64,000 bases of DNA from Bacteroidota bacterium (GTDB lineage: Bacteria > Bacteroidota > Ignavibacteria > Ignavibacteriales > Melioribacteraceae), in NCBI GenBank assembly GCA_023381535.1, contig JAMCSN010000236.1, positions 1 to 64,000 on the forward strand. The letters are read 5' to 3'. The notes beneath the pieces were generated by a model. The model saw only the letters and a program-made list of their open reading frames with translations. It was not told the DNA's origin and searched no databases. Both the position numbers and the translations under genes were made by a program. Positions 7,111 through 15,459 of the stretch are shown piece by piece (position 1 is the stretch's first letter; every line of letters begins with the position of its first letter).

Positions 7111-7674
7111 ATGAATCTGGGGAAAACACTTCTTGTTACCGGCAGAAAAGAATGGCGGCAGTGGCTCAAGAAAAATTACGATAAAGAAAAAGAAATTTGG
7201 CTGGTCTATCCCAACAAGCACTCTAAGAAAAAGCGAATTGAATATAACGACGCTGTTGAAGAAGCGCTATGTTTTGGTTGGATTGACAGCAATGTGAAAA
7301 AAGTTGATGAACTCTCACACGCGCAGCGTTTTACTCCGCGCAAACCAAAAAGCAAATACTCTCAAGCAAATATTGAACGATTGAGAAAACTTTCCGAAGA
7401 AGGAAAGCTTTTGCCGGAAGTTAATTCCACTGTTGAAAAAATAATTTCCCAAAAATTTATCTTTCCAAAAGATATTTTGAATACGATCAAAGCAAATCCA
7501 GTCGCATGGAAAAACTACAAGGAGTTTTCGGAACCTTATAAACGAATTTGCATTGCTTTTATCGAAGGTGCGCGAAAACGACCTGCTGAATTTGAAAAAC
7601 GACTTTCATATTTCGTCAAAATGACTGAACAGAATAAAATGTTCGGCTTCGGCGGGGTAAATATCTATTACTGA
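7111..7674 (+). CDS. YdeI/OmpD-associated (OmdA-like) family protein
   Basis: 187 residues. The N-terminal WRQWLKKNYDKEKEIWLVYPNK, the middle EEALCFGWIDSNVKKVDE and the RFTPRKPKSKYSQANIERLRKL segment are typical of the YdeI/OmdA family, sometimes called bacteriocin-protection proteins. The C-terminal part (KRICIAFIEGARKRPAEFEKR) matches the family's helical tail. It is a soluble cytoplasmic protein of unclear biochemical role. It starts 55 bases after tRNA-Ser(GGA). Confidence 0.8.
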   Translation: MNLGKTLLVTGRKEWRQWLKKNYDKEKEIWLVYPNKHSKKKRIEYNDAVEEALCFGWIDSNVKKVDELSHAQRFTPRKPKSKYSQANIERLRKLSEEGKLLPEVNSTVEKIISQKFIFPKDILNTIKANPVAWKNYKEFSEPYKRICIAFIEGARKRPAEFEKRLSYFVKMTEQNKMFGFGGVNIYY

Positions 7675-7710
7675 CTCACCTTACGCAACTTTTGTTAATA
7701 CAAGCATTCT

Positions 7711-8031
7711 TAATCTTGATCTTACTCACTCATGTTACGTAACAAACAAAAACTGTCCGCCAGTGGCGAGATTTTCAACATTATGTCGCCCCGCTGGGGC
7801 TTTGACTGTTTTTGGTGCATGGATGCTACCAATATGCCGCTCCTATCGGAGCTTTTAGAAATGGCATTCTTCGCGTTATTTTGTAGTGTTCATAGTCCCT
7901 GAGGGACGAAATATTGGTAGAAAGGTTGTCTCCTCCCTTAGTTTAAGCTCCAGAGAAGCGACATATGTCGAAGGTATAAAATTATTTCAACCTTCTTTTG
8001 CGTAACATGAGTTACTCATAATCTTGATCTT
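7711..8031. mobile_element. MITE-like element of nested palindromes with flanking direct repeats
   Basis: Terminal inverted repeats ACTCATGTTACG (7728-7739) and CGTAACATGAGT (8001-8012) enclose about 285 bp without a gene. The 13-base direct repeat TAATCTTGATCTT lies just outside on both sides (7711-7723 and 8019-8031), as a target-site duplication would. Inside are palindromes GCCCCGCTGGGGC (7788-7800), GCTCCTATCGGAGC (7839-7852), GTCCCTGAGGGAC (7895-7907) and GACATATGTC (7960-7969), plus a long-range pair CTACCAATAT / ATATTGGTAG (7826-7835 / 7911-7920). A second terminal-like stretch, CTCACCTTACGCAAC, sits at about 7675-7689. No transposase is present. Confidence 0.55.
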
Positions 8032-8059
8032 TTTAAGGGTTAACTGCGGATTAAGATTA

Positions 8060-8121
8060 AGAGCTCGCCTCGCTTCCCGTCTCGCCTTCGGCTTGCCGAG
8101 GCGGACGCTCTTCGAAGCGGG
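8060..8121. repeat. GC-rich nested hairpin repeat
   Basis: In an otherwise AT-rich gap, CGCCTTCGG pairs with CCGAGGCG around a short CTTG loop (about 8083-8103), and CGCTTC near 8070 pairs with GAAGCG near 8114. It looks like a dispersed palindromic repeat. The remaining 250 bases up to the adhesin start hold no clear gene or RNA. Confidence 0.45.
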
Positions 8122-8373
8122 CAAGATCATGCTCATGAGCAAGACAATAGTTAGCCTCTGATATTTCTTCTTAAAACAGATCAGATTTTTCATGTAAAAT
8201 TCATAATCGATCTGACCTCTCGTTTAATCTCAAATCAATTCTCTATCTCATTCTGACACAAATAGAACCTAACGTGACGCCAAATTGCTTCGTTTTCAAG
8301 CTGAAATCGCAGTAATTGATGGCATTATGGTTGCCTTTATCTCCCCATGATTGAAATCCAAAGGAGGAGTAAA

Positions 8374-11300
8374 GTGGTTCATAATTACAGAATACTTAGC
8401 CGAATGATTATGATTTTATCTTTCATAGTCGTTAGTTCTTCGTTAACCTTTTCACAAACCAAAGGACCTAAAAAGGTAACCGATCATACCAGCATTGCAC
8501 AGATTACAGCACGCGGCGATGGGCTGGGCATTAAATTTACAATTCCAACAACAGGCCAGCCCGACACTTATTTTTCCGGTACATTGTTAGGAACTCTCAA
8601 TTCCCAATCCAAGAAATTTTACTGCATCGATATTGGTCACCATCTGGCTTTCAACGACGATTATTGGGACGAAGGGAATACGCCGGCGGAAATCACTTAC
8701 ATATTGAACAATTATTTCCCTTACAACACTTCTAACTATCCGGGAAAACTTTCCGACATTAACAAAGAAGCAGCGGCAATTCAATTTGCCATTTGGCATT
8801 TTAGCGACAATGCGGATCCAAGTACGATTCAGAGCAATGACGCAGTTAAGAACAGAGCAAATGAAATAATTGCTGATGCAATTGCCAACAGCGGAAATGT
8901 TATTCCTCTTGAAACACTAATTATAATTCCTACGTCACAATCCTTCGTACAGGGAACTCCTGCTACGTTTGATGTTTACGCTCTCGACCTTAACGGCAAT
9001 CCGATACCGAACTTGAATATTACTTTGACAACAACGCTCGGCACCTTAAGCATGACAAGCGGTACAACGGATGCAAACGGAAAACTTGGCCCGATCACGC
9101 TTACTAATTCCGGTACCGGCACAGCAACAATCAATGCTCAAGCTCAAGTAATGATTCCGCAAGGAACAAAATATTATAATGTTGCGGCTCCAAACGACAA
9201 ACAGAAATTAGTACTTGCAACACCGGCTTCAGATTTGAAAGAAGTCAACGCGACCGTTACGTGGTACACCAAACCAAGCGGCTGCGATCTAAACGGATAT
9301 ACTACTTTTACGCAGGGCGGATGGGGCAGTCCTTCAAACAGTGCACCGGGAAAAATTAGAGATCAATATTTCAGTACTGTATTCCCGAGCGGTTTGGTTA
9401 TTGGAAATGCAAGTGGAAATTATAATCTAACCTTAACAAGTGCGTCGGCAGTTAAAGATTATTTACCTGACGGCGGAACCGCGGCTGCATATACCCAAAA
9501 CTATTCAAACCCAACCAGTCACATAAATACTCTTTCAGGACAGTTGGTAGCACTGAAATTAAATGTTGCGTTCAGCGCTGCGGGAGTACTTGGTTCGAAC
9601 ACAACAAAATTAGGCGATCTTGTAATTGCATCCGGACCGTTTTATGGAAAGACGGTTAGCCAGATGTTGGCACTTGCCGAAACTGCAATAGGCGGCGGTT
9701 CGTTAAACGGCTATACATTCAGCCAATTTAACGATGCTGCAACAGCAGTGAACGAAAATTTTGACAACGGTACGGTTGATAAAGGTTATTTAACTTGCAA
9801 CGTTCCGCCATGTGAAAACACAATTGGCGATTTTATATGGCACGATAAAAATCATAATGGAATTCAAGATGCGGGCGAACTAGGAATTCCAGGAGTAAAA
9901 GTTGAATTACTGCAGGGCACAACAGTTGTTGCAACAGCAACCACAGATGTAAACGGAAAATACTCTTTCGCTAACTTATCTAACGGCGGTTACACGGTAA
10001 GAATAGCAGCATCAAACTTTGATGTCGGCGGTGCGTTATACAGCAACGGTCAAATAAAATGGTACGCTTCGCCGAACAACAGCGGTTCAAAAAATACAAC
10101 TCTTGCTTGCGGTGACGATTTGACACTTGATTTCGGCTACTACAAAACATGTGTAAGCTTAACCAAAACCGCTGATAAACAATCCTACAACAAGGGAGAC
10201 ATTATTACTTATACATTCGTTGTAGAAAATTGCGGTGATATTCAGCTACACGGCGGCGTAGATATTTTTGATGCAATGCTGAATCCAAACGGAAATCATT
10301 TAATAAAACATATCGATGTTCTCAATCCAGGTGCCACAACAACATTTACAATGACTTATCAAACTGGTGACAACGATTGCGGACAAATCACTAACACCGC
10401 AAGAGCAGAAGGTCATCCTTCCGATGGTTCGGCGACGGTTGTTGACGAAAGCAGCGTCACCGTAACGGTAGTGTGTGTAGATAATAAAGCCGACCTTAAA
10501 ATTGAAAAGACAGTAGATAATTCAAATCCGAATTGCGGCGACAACGTTACGTTCACAATCAAAGCTACAAACCTGGGACCAAGCGATTCGCACAATGTTA
10601 CTGTAACTGATTTGTTACCGGCTGGTTTGGATTATGTTTCCGCAACACCTTCTCAGGGCACTTACGATCTTACAACCGGTATCTGGACGATCGGCAATCT
10701 GGCTAACGGTGCGTTTGCAACCTTAGCAATTACTGTAAAAGTTGATTGCGGGCAGATTAATAACTCCGGTTTTGATTTTGGTGTAGCAAAAGATTTCAAC
10801 TTATTTGTACTTGAAGATGCAACTCAGCCTTCTTCTGATACACAAGGAAAAGTTGCAGTCGGTCACAATGCATCGTTCTCAAATTACAGTATCGGTGATC
10901 AACTTCCGGCTAACAGCGGCGACGTTCTGATTGTTGGTAATGATTTAACCTTCACTAGCGGTGCGGTCTATAACGGTAACGTTGTTTACGGACATGCTAC
11001 AAACTTACCGCAGCCAGGTGTCAGCATCAGCGGCGGAACTTTGAGGAAGGATAATGTAATTGACTTCGCGGCAGCTAAAGCGTACTTGGAAAGTTTATCA
11101 ACCACGCTTTCAACTCACACTGTTAACGGAACAACAACATTCCAATACGGCGGATTGACATTAACCGGAACCGATCCTTACTTGAATGTATTCAAAGTAA
11201 ATGGATCAGATCTTTCAACTGCTAATAATTTTACAATTGATGTTCCGAACGGCTCGGCGGTTCTCGTTAACATTGATGGTACAACCGTTAGCTGGACCGG

Positions 11301-12801
11301 CGGTCATACTGTAAACGGAACAGCGATCAATAATGTACTTTATAATTTCTATCAAGCAACTTCTCTTACAATTCAAGGAATAGATATAAGAGGATCAATC
11401 TTAGCGCCATTCGCAGCAGTTAATTTTGTAAGCGGCGTTCAGAACGGTCAGATGATTTGCAAATCACTTACCGGAATGGGTCAGTTCAATTATCAGATGT
11501 TCGACGGCAACATTCCATTTGATTTGAAGATTACAAATGTTGCATCCGTAACTTCTTCTTCGGCTCCCGATCCGGATGCAAACAATAACAGTGCAAGTGC
11601 AACAATTACTGTCGGCAGCACCAATGGCGGCGGAAACAACGGTAACGGCGGAAATGGCAACGGAAACTGGCAGTCGGTAGGTTCATTCGGTAACGGCGCC
11701 ATTGTTTATACTTTGATCTACGACGGAAGCACAATTTATGCCGGAACATGGGGCGGTAAGATTTTCAAATCAACAGACGGCGGAACAAACTGGACATTGA
11801 TTAACGTCGGCATGAATGCATCGTTTATCTGGTCGCTGAATGTTAACAGTGGTTATCTCTTTGCAGCAACAGAAAAAGGTGTATTCAAATTTGACGGCTC
11901 AAGCTGGATATTAACAAGTCTCTCCGGAAAAGATGTTCATGCACTCGCATCCAAGAGCGGCATTCTTTACGCCGGAACATGGGGATTTGGAGTATTCATG
12001 TCATCAGATAACGGTTCAACATGGACAGCAATCAATGACGGATTCAACGGATTCTTAGCAGTACAGGCTTTGACAGTAACTGGTAACGGCGATTTATTTG
12101 CCGGAATCATCGGCGGCGGAATCTTTAAGCTGACTTATGGAACTACCACATGGACAAAAGTTGGATGCCAAAATGTTTGGTCGCTCGGTGCAACTTCAAC
12201 CGGTATCTTTGCCGGAACATTCGGTGACGGACTTTACAGATCTCTCGATGGCGGCGCAACATGGACGAAGTTAAGTTCGCTCGGAATTACGTTCGTCTAT
12301 TCAATCTCTGTAGATGCAAGCAACAAGATTTATGTTAGCTCGATTACAAGCGGTATTAAAGTTTCTTCCGATGACGGCAATACATGGTCTGATCTTGGTT
12401 TGAGCGGAGCTGGCGCTTGTTCGGTAGTTGCTAATCCGAATTCCAACAACGTATTTGTCGGAACCAAATCGGGCAGCATTTACAAATCTGGCGACGGCAA
12501 TACCGCAACATCGGTTAACGGAACGGATACAATCCCGGCAGAATTCAATCTTGCTCAGAACTATCCGAATCCATTCAACCCGGCTACAACAATTCAGTTT
12601 GCTGTACCGGTTAGCGGAAGATATTCGCTGAAAGTTTACAACGTACTCGGTCAAGAAGTTGCTAATTTGATCGACGGTGAAATTAGTGCCGGCATTCACA
12701 ACGTAAACTTTAACGCAAGCAGTTTTGCTTCCGGAATGTACATCTACAGATTCAGCGGCAACAACGTTAACATCTCTAAAAAGATGATCTTGATGAAGTA
12801 A
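8374..12801 (+). CDS. Giant T9SS-secreted multidomain adhesin with thioester domain
   Basis: 1475 residues from a GTG at 8374; AAGGAGG six bases upstream decides this start over the ATG at 8347. Order: signal peptide (to about 25); thioester-like domain with Cys84 (FYCIDIG) and Gln137 (IQFAIW), the pair expected to form an internal thioester; bacterial Ig-like domain (about 180-270); region of unknown fold (280-480); SdrD/CnaB-like domain (480-590); DUF11 repeat (591-695); second DUF11 (705-1075) interrupted at about 799-1047 by a choice-of-anchor A domain; Gly/Asn linker; beta-propeller of BNR-like blades (STDGGTNW, SSDNGSTW, SLDGGATW); T9SS type A sorting domain (1387-1475, NLAQNYPNPFNP). 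Probably surface exposed and adhesive. Confidence 0.88.
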   Translation: MVHNYRILSRMIMILSFIVVSSSLTFSQTKGPKKVTDHTSIAQITARGDGLGIKFTIPTTGQPDTYFSGTLLGTLNSQSKKFYCIDIGHHLAFNDDYWDEGNTPAEITYILNNYFPYNTSNYPGKLSDINKEAAAIQFAIWHFSDNADPSTIQSNDAVKNRANEIIADAIANSGNVIPLETLIIIPTSQSFVQGTPATFDVYALDLNGNPIPNLNITLTTTLGTLSMTSGTTDANGKLGPITLTNSGTGTATINAQAQVMIPQGTKYYNVAAPNDKQKLVLATPASDLKEVNATVTWYTKPSGCDLNGYTTFTQGGWGSPSNSAPGKIRDQYFSTVFPSGLVIGNASGNYNLTLTSASAVKDYLPDGGTAAAYTQNYSNPTSHINTLSGQLVALKLNVAFSAAGVLGSNTTKLGDLVIASGPFYGKTVSQMLALAETAIGGGSLNGYTFSQFNDAATAVNENFDNGTVDKGYLTCNVPPCENTIGDFIWHDKNHNGIQDAGELGIPGVKVELLQGTTVVATATTDVNGKYSFANLSNGGYTVRIAASNFDVGGALYSNGQIKWYASPNNSGSKNTTLACGDDLTLDFGYYKTCVSLTKTADKQSYNKGDIITYTFVVENCGDIQLHGGVDIFDAMLNPNGNHLIKHIDVLNPGATTTFTMTYQTGDNDCGQITNTARAEGHPSDGSATVVDESSVTVTVVCVDNKADLKIEKTVDNSNPNCGDNVTFTIKATNLGPSDSHNVTVTDLLPAGLDYVSATPSQGTYDLTTGIWTIGNLANGAFATLAITVKVDCGQINNSGFDFGVAKDFNLFVLEDATQPSSDTQGKVAVGHNASFSNYSIGDQLPANSGDVLIVGNDLTFTSGAVYNGNVVYGHATNLPQPGVSISGGTLRKDNVIDFAAAKAYLESLSTTLSTHTVNGTTTFQYGGLTLTGTDPYLNVFKVNGSDLSTANNFTIDVPNGSAVLVNIDGTTVSWTGGHTVNGTAINNVLYNFYQATSLTIQGIDIRGSILAPFAAVNFVSGVQNGQMICKSLTGMGQFNYQMFDGNIPFDLKITNVASVTSSSAPDPDANNNSASATITVGSTNGGGNNGNGGNGNGNWQSVGSFGNGAIVYTLIYDGSTIYAGTWGGKIFKSTDGGTNWTLINVGMNASFIWSLNVNSGYLFAATEKGVFKFDGSSWILTSLSGKDVHALASKSGILYAGTWGFGVFMSSDNGSTWTAINDGFNGFLAVQALTVTGNGDLFAGIIGGGIFKLTYGTTTWTKVGCQNVWSLGATSTGIFAGTFGDGLYRSLDGGATWTKLSSLGITFVYSISVDASNKIYVSSITSGIKVSSDDGNTWSDLGLSGAGACSVVANPNSNNVFVGTKSGSIYKSGDGNTATSVNGTDTIPAEFNLAQNYPNPFNPATTIQFAVPVSGRYSLKVYNVLGQEVANLIDGEISAGIHNVNFNASSFASGMYIYRFSGNNVNISKKMILMK

Positions 12802-12817
12802 TTTGATTCCTCCCAAG

Positions 12818-12851
12818 AAGAGGCAAGCGAAACAAAATACGTTTGCCTCTT
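12818..12851. terminator. Hairpin after the adhesin gene
   Basis: AAGAGGCAAGCG (12818-12829) is the exact mate, apart from one base, of CGTTTGCCTCTT (12840-12851), 16 bases past the adhesin stop. A strong stem without a good T-run; it may protect the mRNA end or act with the next hairpin. Confidence 0.55.
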
Positions 12852-12875
12852 CTGCCAATATGAAACAGTTTGCAG

Positions 12876-12905
12876 AGGGGCCCGGTAACGGGCTCTTTTG
12901 CTTTT
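12876..12905 (+). terminator. Intrinsic terminator downstream of the adhesin
   Basis: AGGGGCCCG-GTAA-CGGGCTCTT with a T-rich tail (TTTTGCTTTT). This is the second hairpin in tandem after the adhesin gene. Confidence 0.7.
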
Positions 12906-13057
12906 AAAGAATCGAATTTGTTTCTTATTCAATCTGTTAACTAATCATTTTGCACTGAGAATAATTTTTAATATCCTTGCATTAATCTTATTCAAGAAGT
13001 GGAAAATGTTACGCGGTACACTTTGGTTGCTACAACTCATAAATTATTGAGGAGCCG

Positions 13058-14275
13058 ATGAAACGTATTTCTTTTTTTCTGATTTTTCTTTTCAGCATAA
13101 GTCTGTTTGCGCAAAACCAACTTTCTTCGGATGAACTTTTTGTGAAAGCCAGAGACGCGGCATTCAACCAGAAGAATAGAAAACTTGCACGCGAGCTTTG
13201 TAAAACCATTCTAATAAAAAGTCCCAACTACAGCGACGTCTCGGTTTTTCTTGGGAGACTGTACACATGGGACAGCATGTACGACAGCGCCAGAACCGTC
13301 TTAACAAATGTTTTGCGAAGGGATTCAACCAACGAAGATGCCATCAATGCGGCTATCGATCTTGAATACTGGTCGGGCAACTCGCCGAAAGCGCTTGAAT
13401 ATTGTAACCGGGGATTGGGGTATAATCCAACATCTTCCGACTTTTTACTAAAGAAGGCGCGCGTGCTGGATGATCTGGAAAGATATGACGAAGCTTTTGC
13501 TGTTCTTGAAAAACTTCTCTCTCTTAACAGTTCCAATTCCGATGCATTGTCGTTCGCGGAAAGATTGAAAGAAAAAGTTAGAAAGAACGCAATCGGAGTT
13601 ACGTATGAATACGACAAGTTCGACAAAACTTTCGACCCGTGGCAATTAGGATCGATAAGTTATTCGCGGCGCACTCCAATCGGAACAGCGATTGTCAGAA
13701 TGAATCTTGCCAGAAGATTTGGAACAAATGGTGCGCAATACGAAGTGGACATGTACCCGCGGTTCGGCAACGGAATTTATTCTTACTTAAACTTTGGTTA
13801 TTCACAAGACGGATTGTTCCCGAAGAACAGATACGGCGCTTCGCTCTACATTAGCCTTCCACTCAGTTTTGAAATCGACGGCGGTTTTCGTCTCCTCAGA
13901 TATTCCAGCGACACATGGATTTACACTTTTGCTTTGGGAAAGTATTACGGAAACTATTGGTTCTCGCTTAGAACATTTATTACACCTTCAGTTGAAAAAG
14001 CTTCTCATTCATATTCGTTGATTGTTCGTTATTACTTTTCAAGTGCCGATGATTATTTGGCGTTATCGGTCGGTACCGGAATTACGCCGGACGAAACTTC
14101 GATTGACCTTCAAGGCAACTGGTTGAAGTCCAATAAATTTGGATTAGAGTATCAGTCGAAAGTGAGCCGTGTTTTAATTCTTAATGTATCCGGAGATTAT
14201 AATAGTGAAGAATATCTCACCGATAGTTTTCGTACTAAATTATCGTTCGGTATGGGAATTAAGTTTTTATTTTGA
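13058..14275 (+). CDS. YaiO-like outer membrane protein with TPR domain
   Basis: 405 residues. A signal peptide (MKRISFFLIFLFSISLFAQ) is followed by TPR-like helical repeats to about residue 175, then an amphipathic beta-strand C-terminal half (for example IGTAIVRMNLARRFG, YDKFDKTFDPWQLGSISYSRR) ending in KLSFGMGIKFLF, an outer-membrane barrel end. This TPR-plus-barrel architecture is that of the YaiO/PgaA-like family linked to exopolysaccharide export. GAGG precedes the ATG. It is followed 12 bases later by an unknown membrane-anchored protein and faces a convergent GT2/sulfatase operon, which supports a polysaccharide role. Confidence 0.8.
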   Translation: MKRISFFLIFLFSISLFAQNQLSSDELFVKARDAAFNQKNRKLARELCKTILIKSPNYSDVSVFLGRLYTWDSMYDSARTVLTNVLRRDSTNEDAINAAIDLEYWSGNSPKALEYCNRGLGYNPTSSDFLLKKARVLDDLERYDEAFAVLEKLLSLNSSNSDALSFAERLKEKVRKNAIGVTYEYDKFDKTFDPWQLGSISYSRRTPIGTAIVRMNLARRFGTNGAQYEVDMYPRFGNGIYSYLNFGYSQDGLFPKNRYGASLYISLPLSFEIDGGFRLLRYSSDTWIYTFALGKYYGNYWFSLRTFITPSVEKASHSYSLIVRYYFSSADDYLALSVGTGITPDETSIDLQGNWLKSNKFGLEYQSKVSRVLILNVSGDYNSEEYLTDSFRTKLSFGMGIKFLF

Positions 14276-14287
14276 TTGAATGAACGA

Positions 14288-15457
14288 ATGAAAAAAAAAC
14301 ATCTCATCGGTATAGTTGCGCTCATCCTCGTCGTTTCTATGCTGCCGGTATTGATGTTCTTATCGTGGTTAGTTAAACCGGAGAAAGAACTGAAGGTTGC
14401 GATTGTCGATAAGACCGTTCTAACCACGCAAGGCAACGAACACGAATCCTTCAACTGGATTTTGACTCACGAAAAATACTGCAAGCCAAACCGCGATTTA
14501 TATTCCATATCCGAAGACTATTACGGTTTCTTTCCGAAAGATAAATGGCAGTATCTGGTAAAAGATTTTCAAAAATACGACGACTCCGCGCTTAACGATT
14601 TTGCCGACAGAACTGACATGATTTATTTCACGGACACGTACGGCATCTTCAACAAAGACTGGTTCAGTAATAACATAAGAGGAGAATACTCAAAGCTGAT
14701 ATACGGCGGGATGACGCTTAATGATTTGAAACTTTTGGATTTGATGAAACAGAAACACAAATTAATTTTAACAGAGTTCAACGATATTGCAACGCCCACT
14801 TCAAGATCGGTACGTTCGATGTTCGAAGATATGTTCGGTGTGCAGTGGACGGGATGGACAGGCAGATATTTTTTCAGTCTCGATACAACGGTTAACAAGG
14901 AAATACCGGTATGGGTTACACGCGACTACAAATATCAGCACAACAATCAATGGCCGTTTAAAAAATCCGGAATCGTTTTGGTACACAATAAAGGCAAAGT
15001 TGAAATTCTTGAGTACAAAAAAGATCTTAACGAAGAGGTGCCGTACATAATCTCGAACGATCTGAATCAAAATAGATTTCAAATTCCAAGAAAGATAAAG
15101 TACTCATACTGGTTTGATGTGATGCTCACGAGGCAGACGAATAATGTTGTTTCCGTTTACCGGATTTTTTCAAATGCTCGCGGCGACTCGATTCTAAAAT
15201 CAATCAACATTCCGAATCCGTTTCCGGCGGTAATTGAACACTACGACAGCGATTATAAATTTTATTATTTCTGCGGCGACTTCTGCGATAACCCGACTGA
15301 TTCTTTTCTTGCAAAGTTTGAGGGAATTACAAAGTTCAGATGGTTCATGTATCCATCCAACGACGTGGCGGAACGGAAAAGTTTTTTCTGGTTATACTAC
15401 GAGCCGCTAGTAAGCAATATTCTGAGAAATTTTTACAACGCATTACCTGAAAAGTAA
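14288..15457 (+). CDS. Hypothetical membrane-anchored protein of the polysaccharide locus
   Basis: 389 residues. One N-terminal membrane helix (IGIVALILVVSMLPVLMFLSWLV) is followed by an extracytoplasmic region. I do not recognise the family. Segments such as KELKVAIVDKTVL, DMIYFTDTYGIF and KHKLILTEFNDIATPTS look like alternating strands and helices of a Rossmann-like, possibly glutamine-amidotransferase-like fold; this is only an impression. The ATG at 14288 is preferred to the TTG at 14276. It is probably co-transcribed with the YaiO-like gene, and a part in polymer modification or export is inferred from position. Confidence 0.7.
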   Translation: MKKKHLIGIVALILVVSMLPVLMFLSWLVKPEKELKVAIVDKTVLTTQGNEHESFNWILTHEKYCKPNRDLYSISEDYYGFFPKDKWQYLVKDFQKYDDSALNDFADRTDMIYFTDTYGIFNKDWFSNNIRGEYSKLIYGGMTLNDLKLLDLMKQKHKLILTEFNDIATPTSRSVRSMFEDMFGVQWTGWTGRYFFSLDTTVNKEIPVWVTRDYKYQHNNQWPFKKSGIVLVHNKGKVEILEYKKDLNEEVPYIISNDLNQNRFQIPRKIKYSYWFDVMLTRQTNNVVSVYRIFSNARGDSILKSINIPNPFPAVIEHYDSDYKFYYFCGDFCDNPTDSFLAKFEGITKFRWFMYPSNDVAERKSFFWLYYEPLVSNILRNFYNALPEK

Positions 15458-15459
15458 CT

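Noticed and set aside
7680..8130. Possible CRISPR array in the repeat-rich gap
   Set aside because: The repeats are palindromes of differing sequence, not regularly spaced direct repeats, and no cas gene is near.
7987..8193. Minus-strand 68-codon frame
   Set aside because: Lies across the MITE end and GC-rich hairpin; low-complexity translation with no domain.
12301..12858. 185-codon minus-strand frame inside the adhesin
   Set aside because: Shadow of the plus-strand adhesin coding sequence; no conserved motif.
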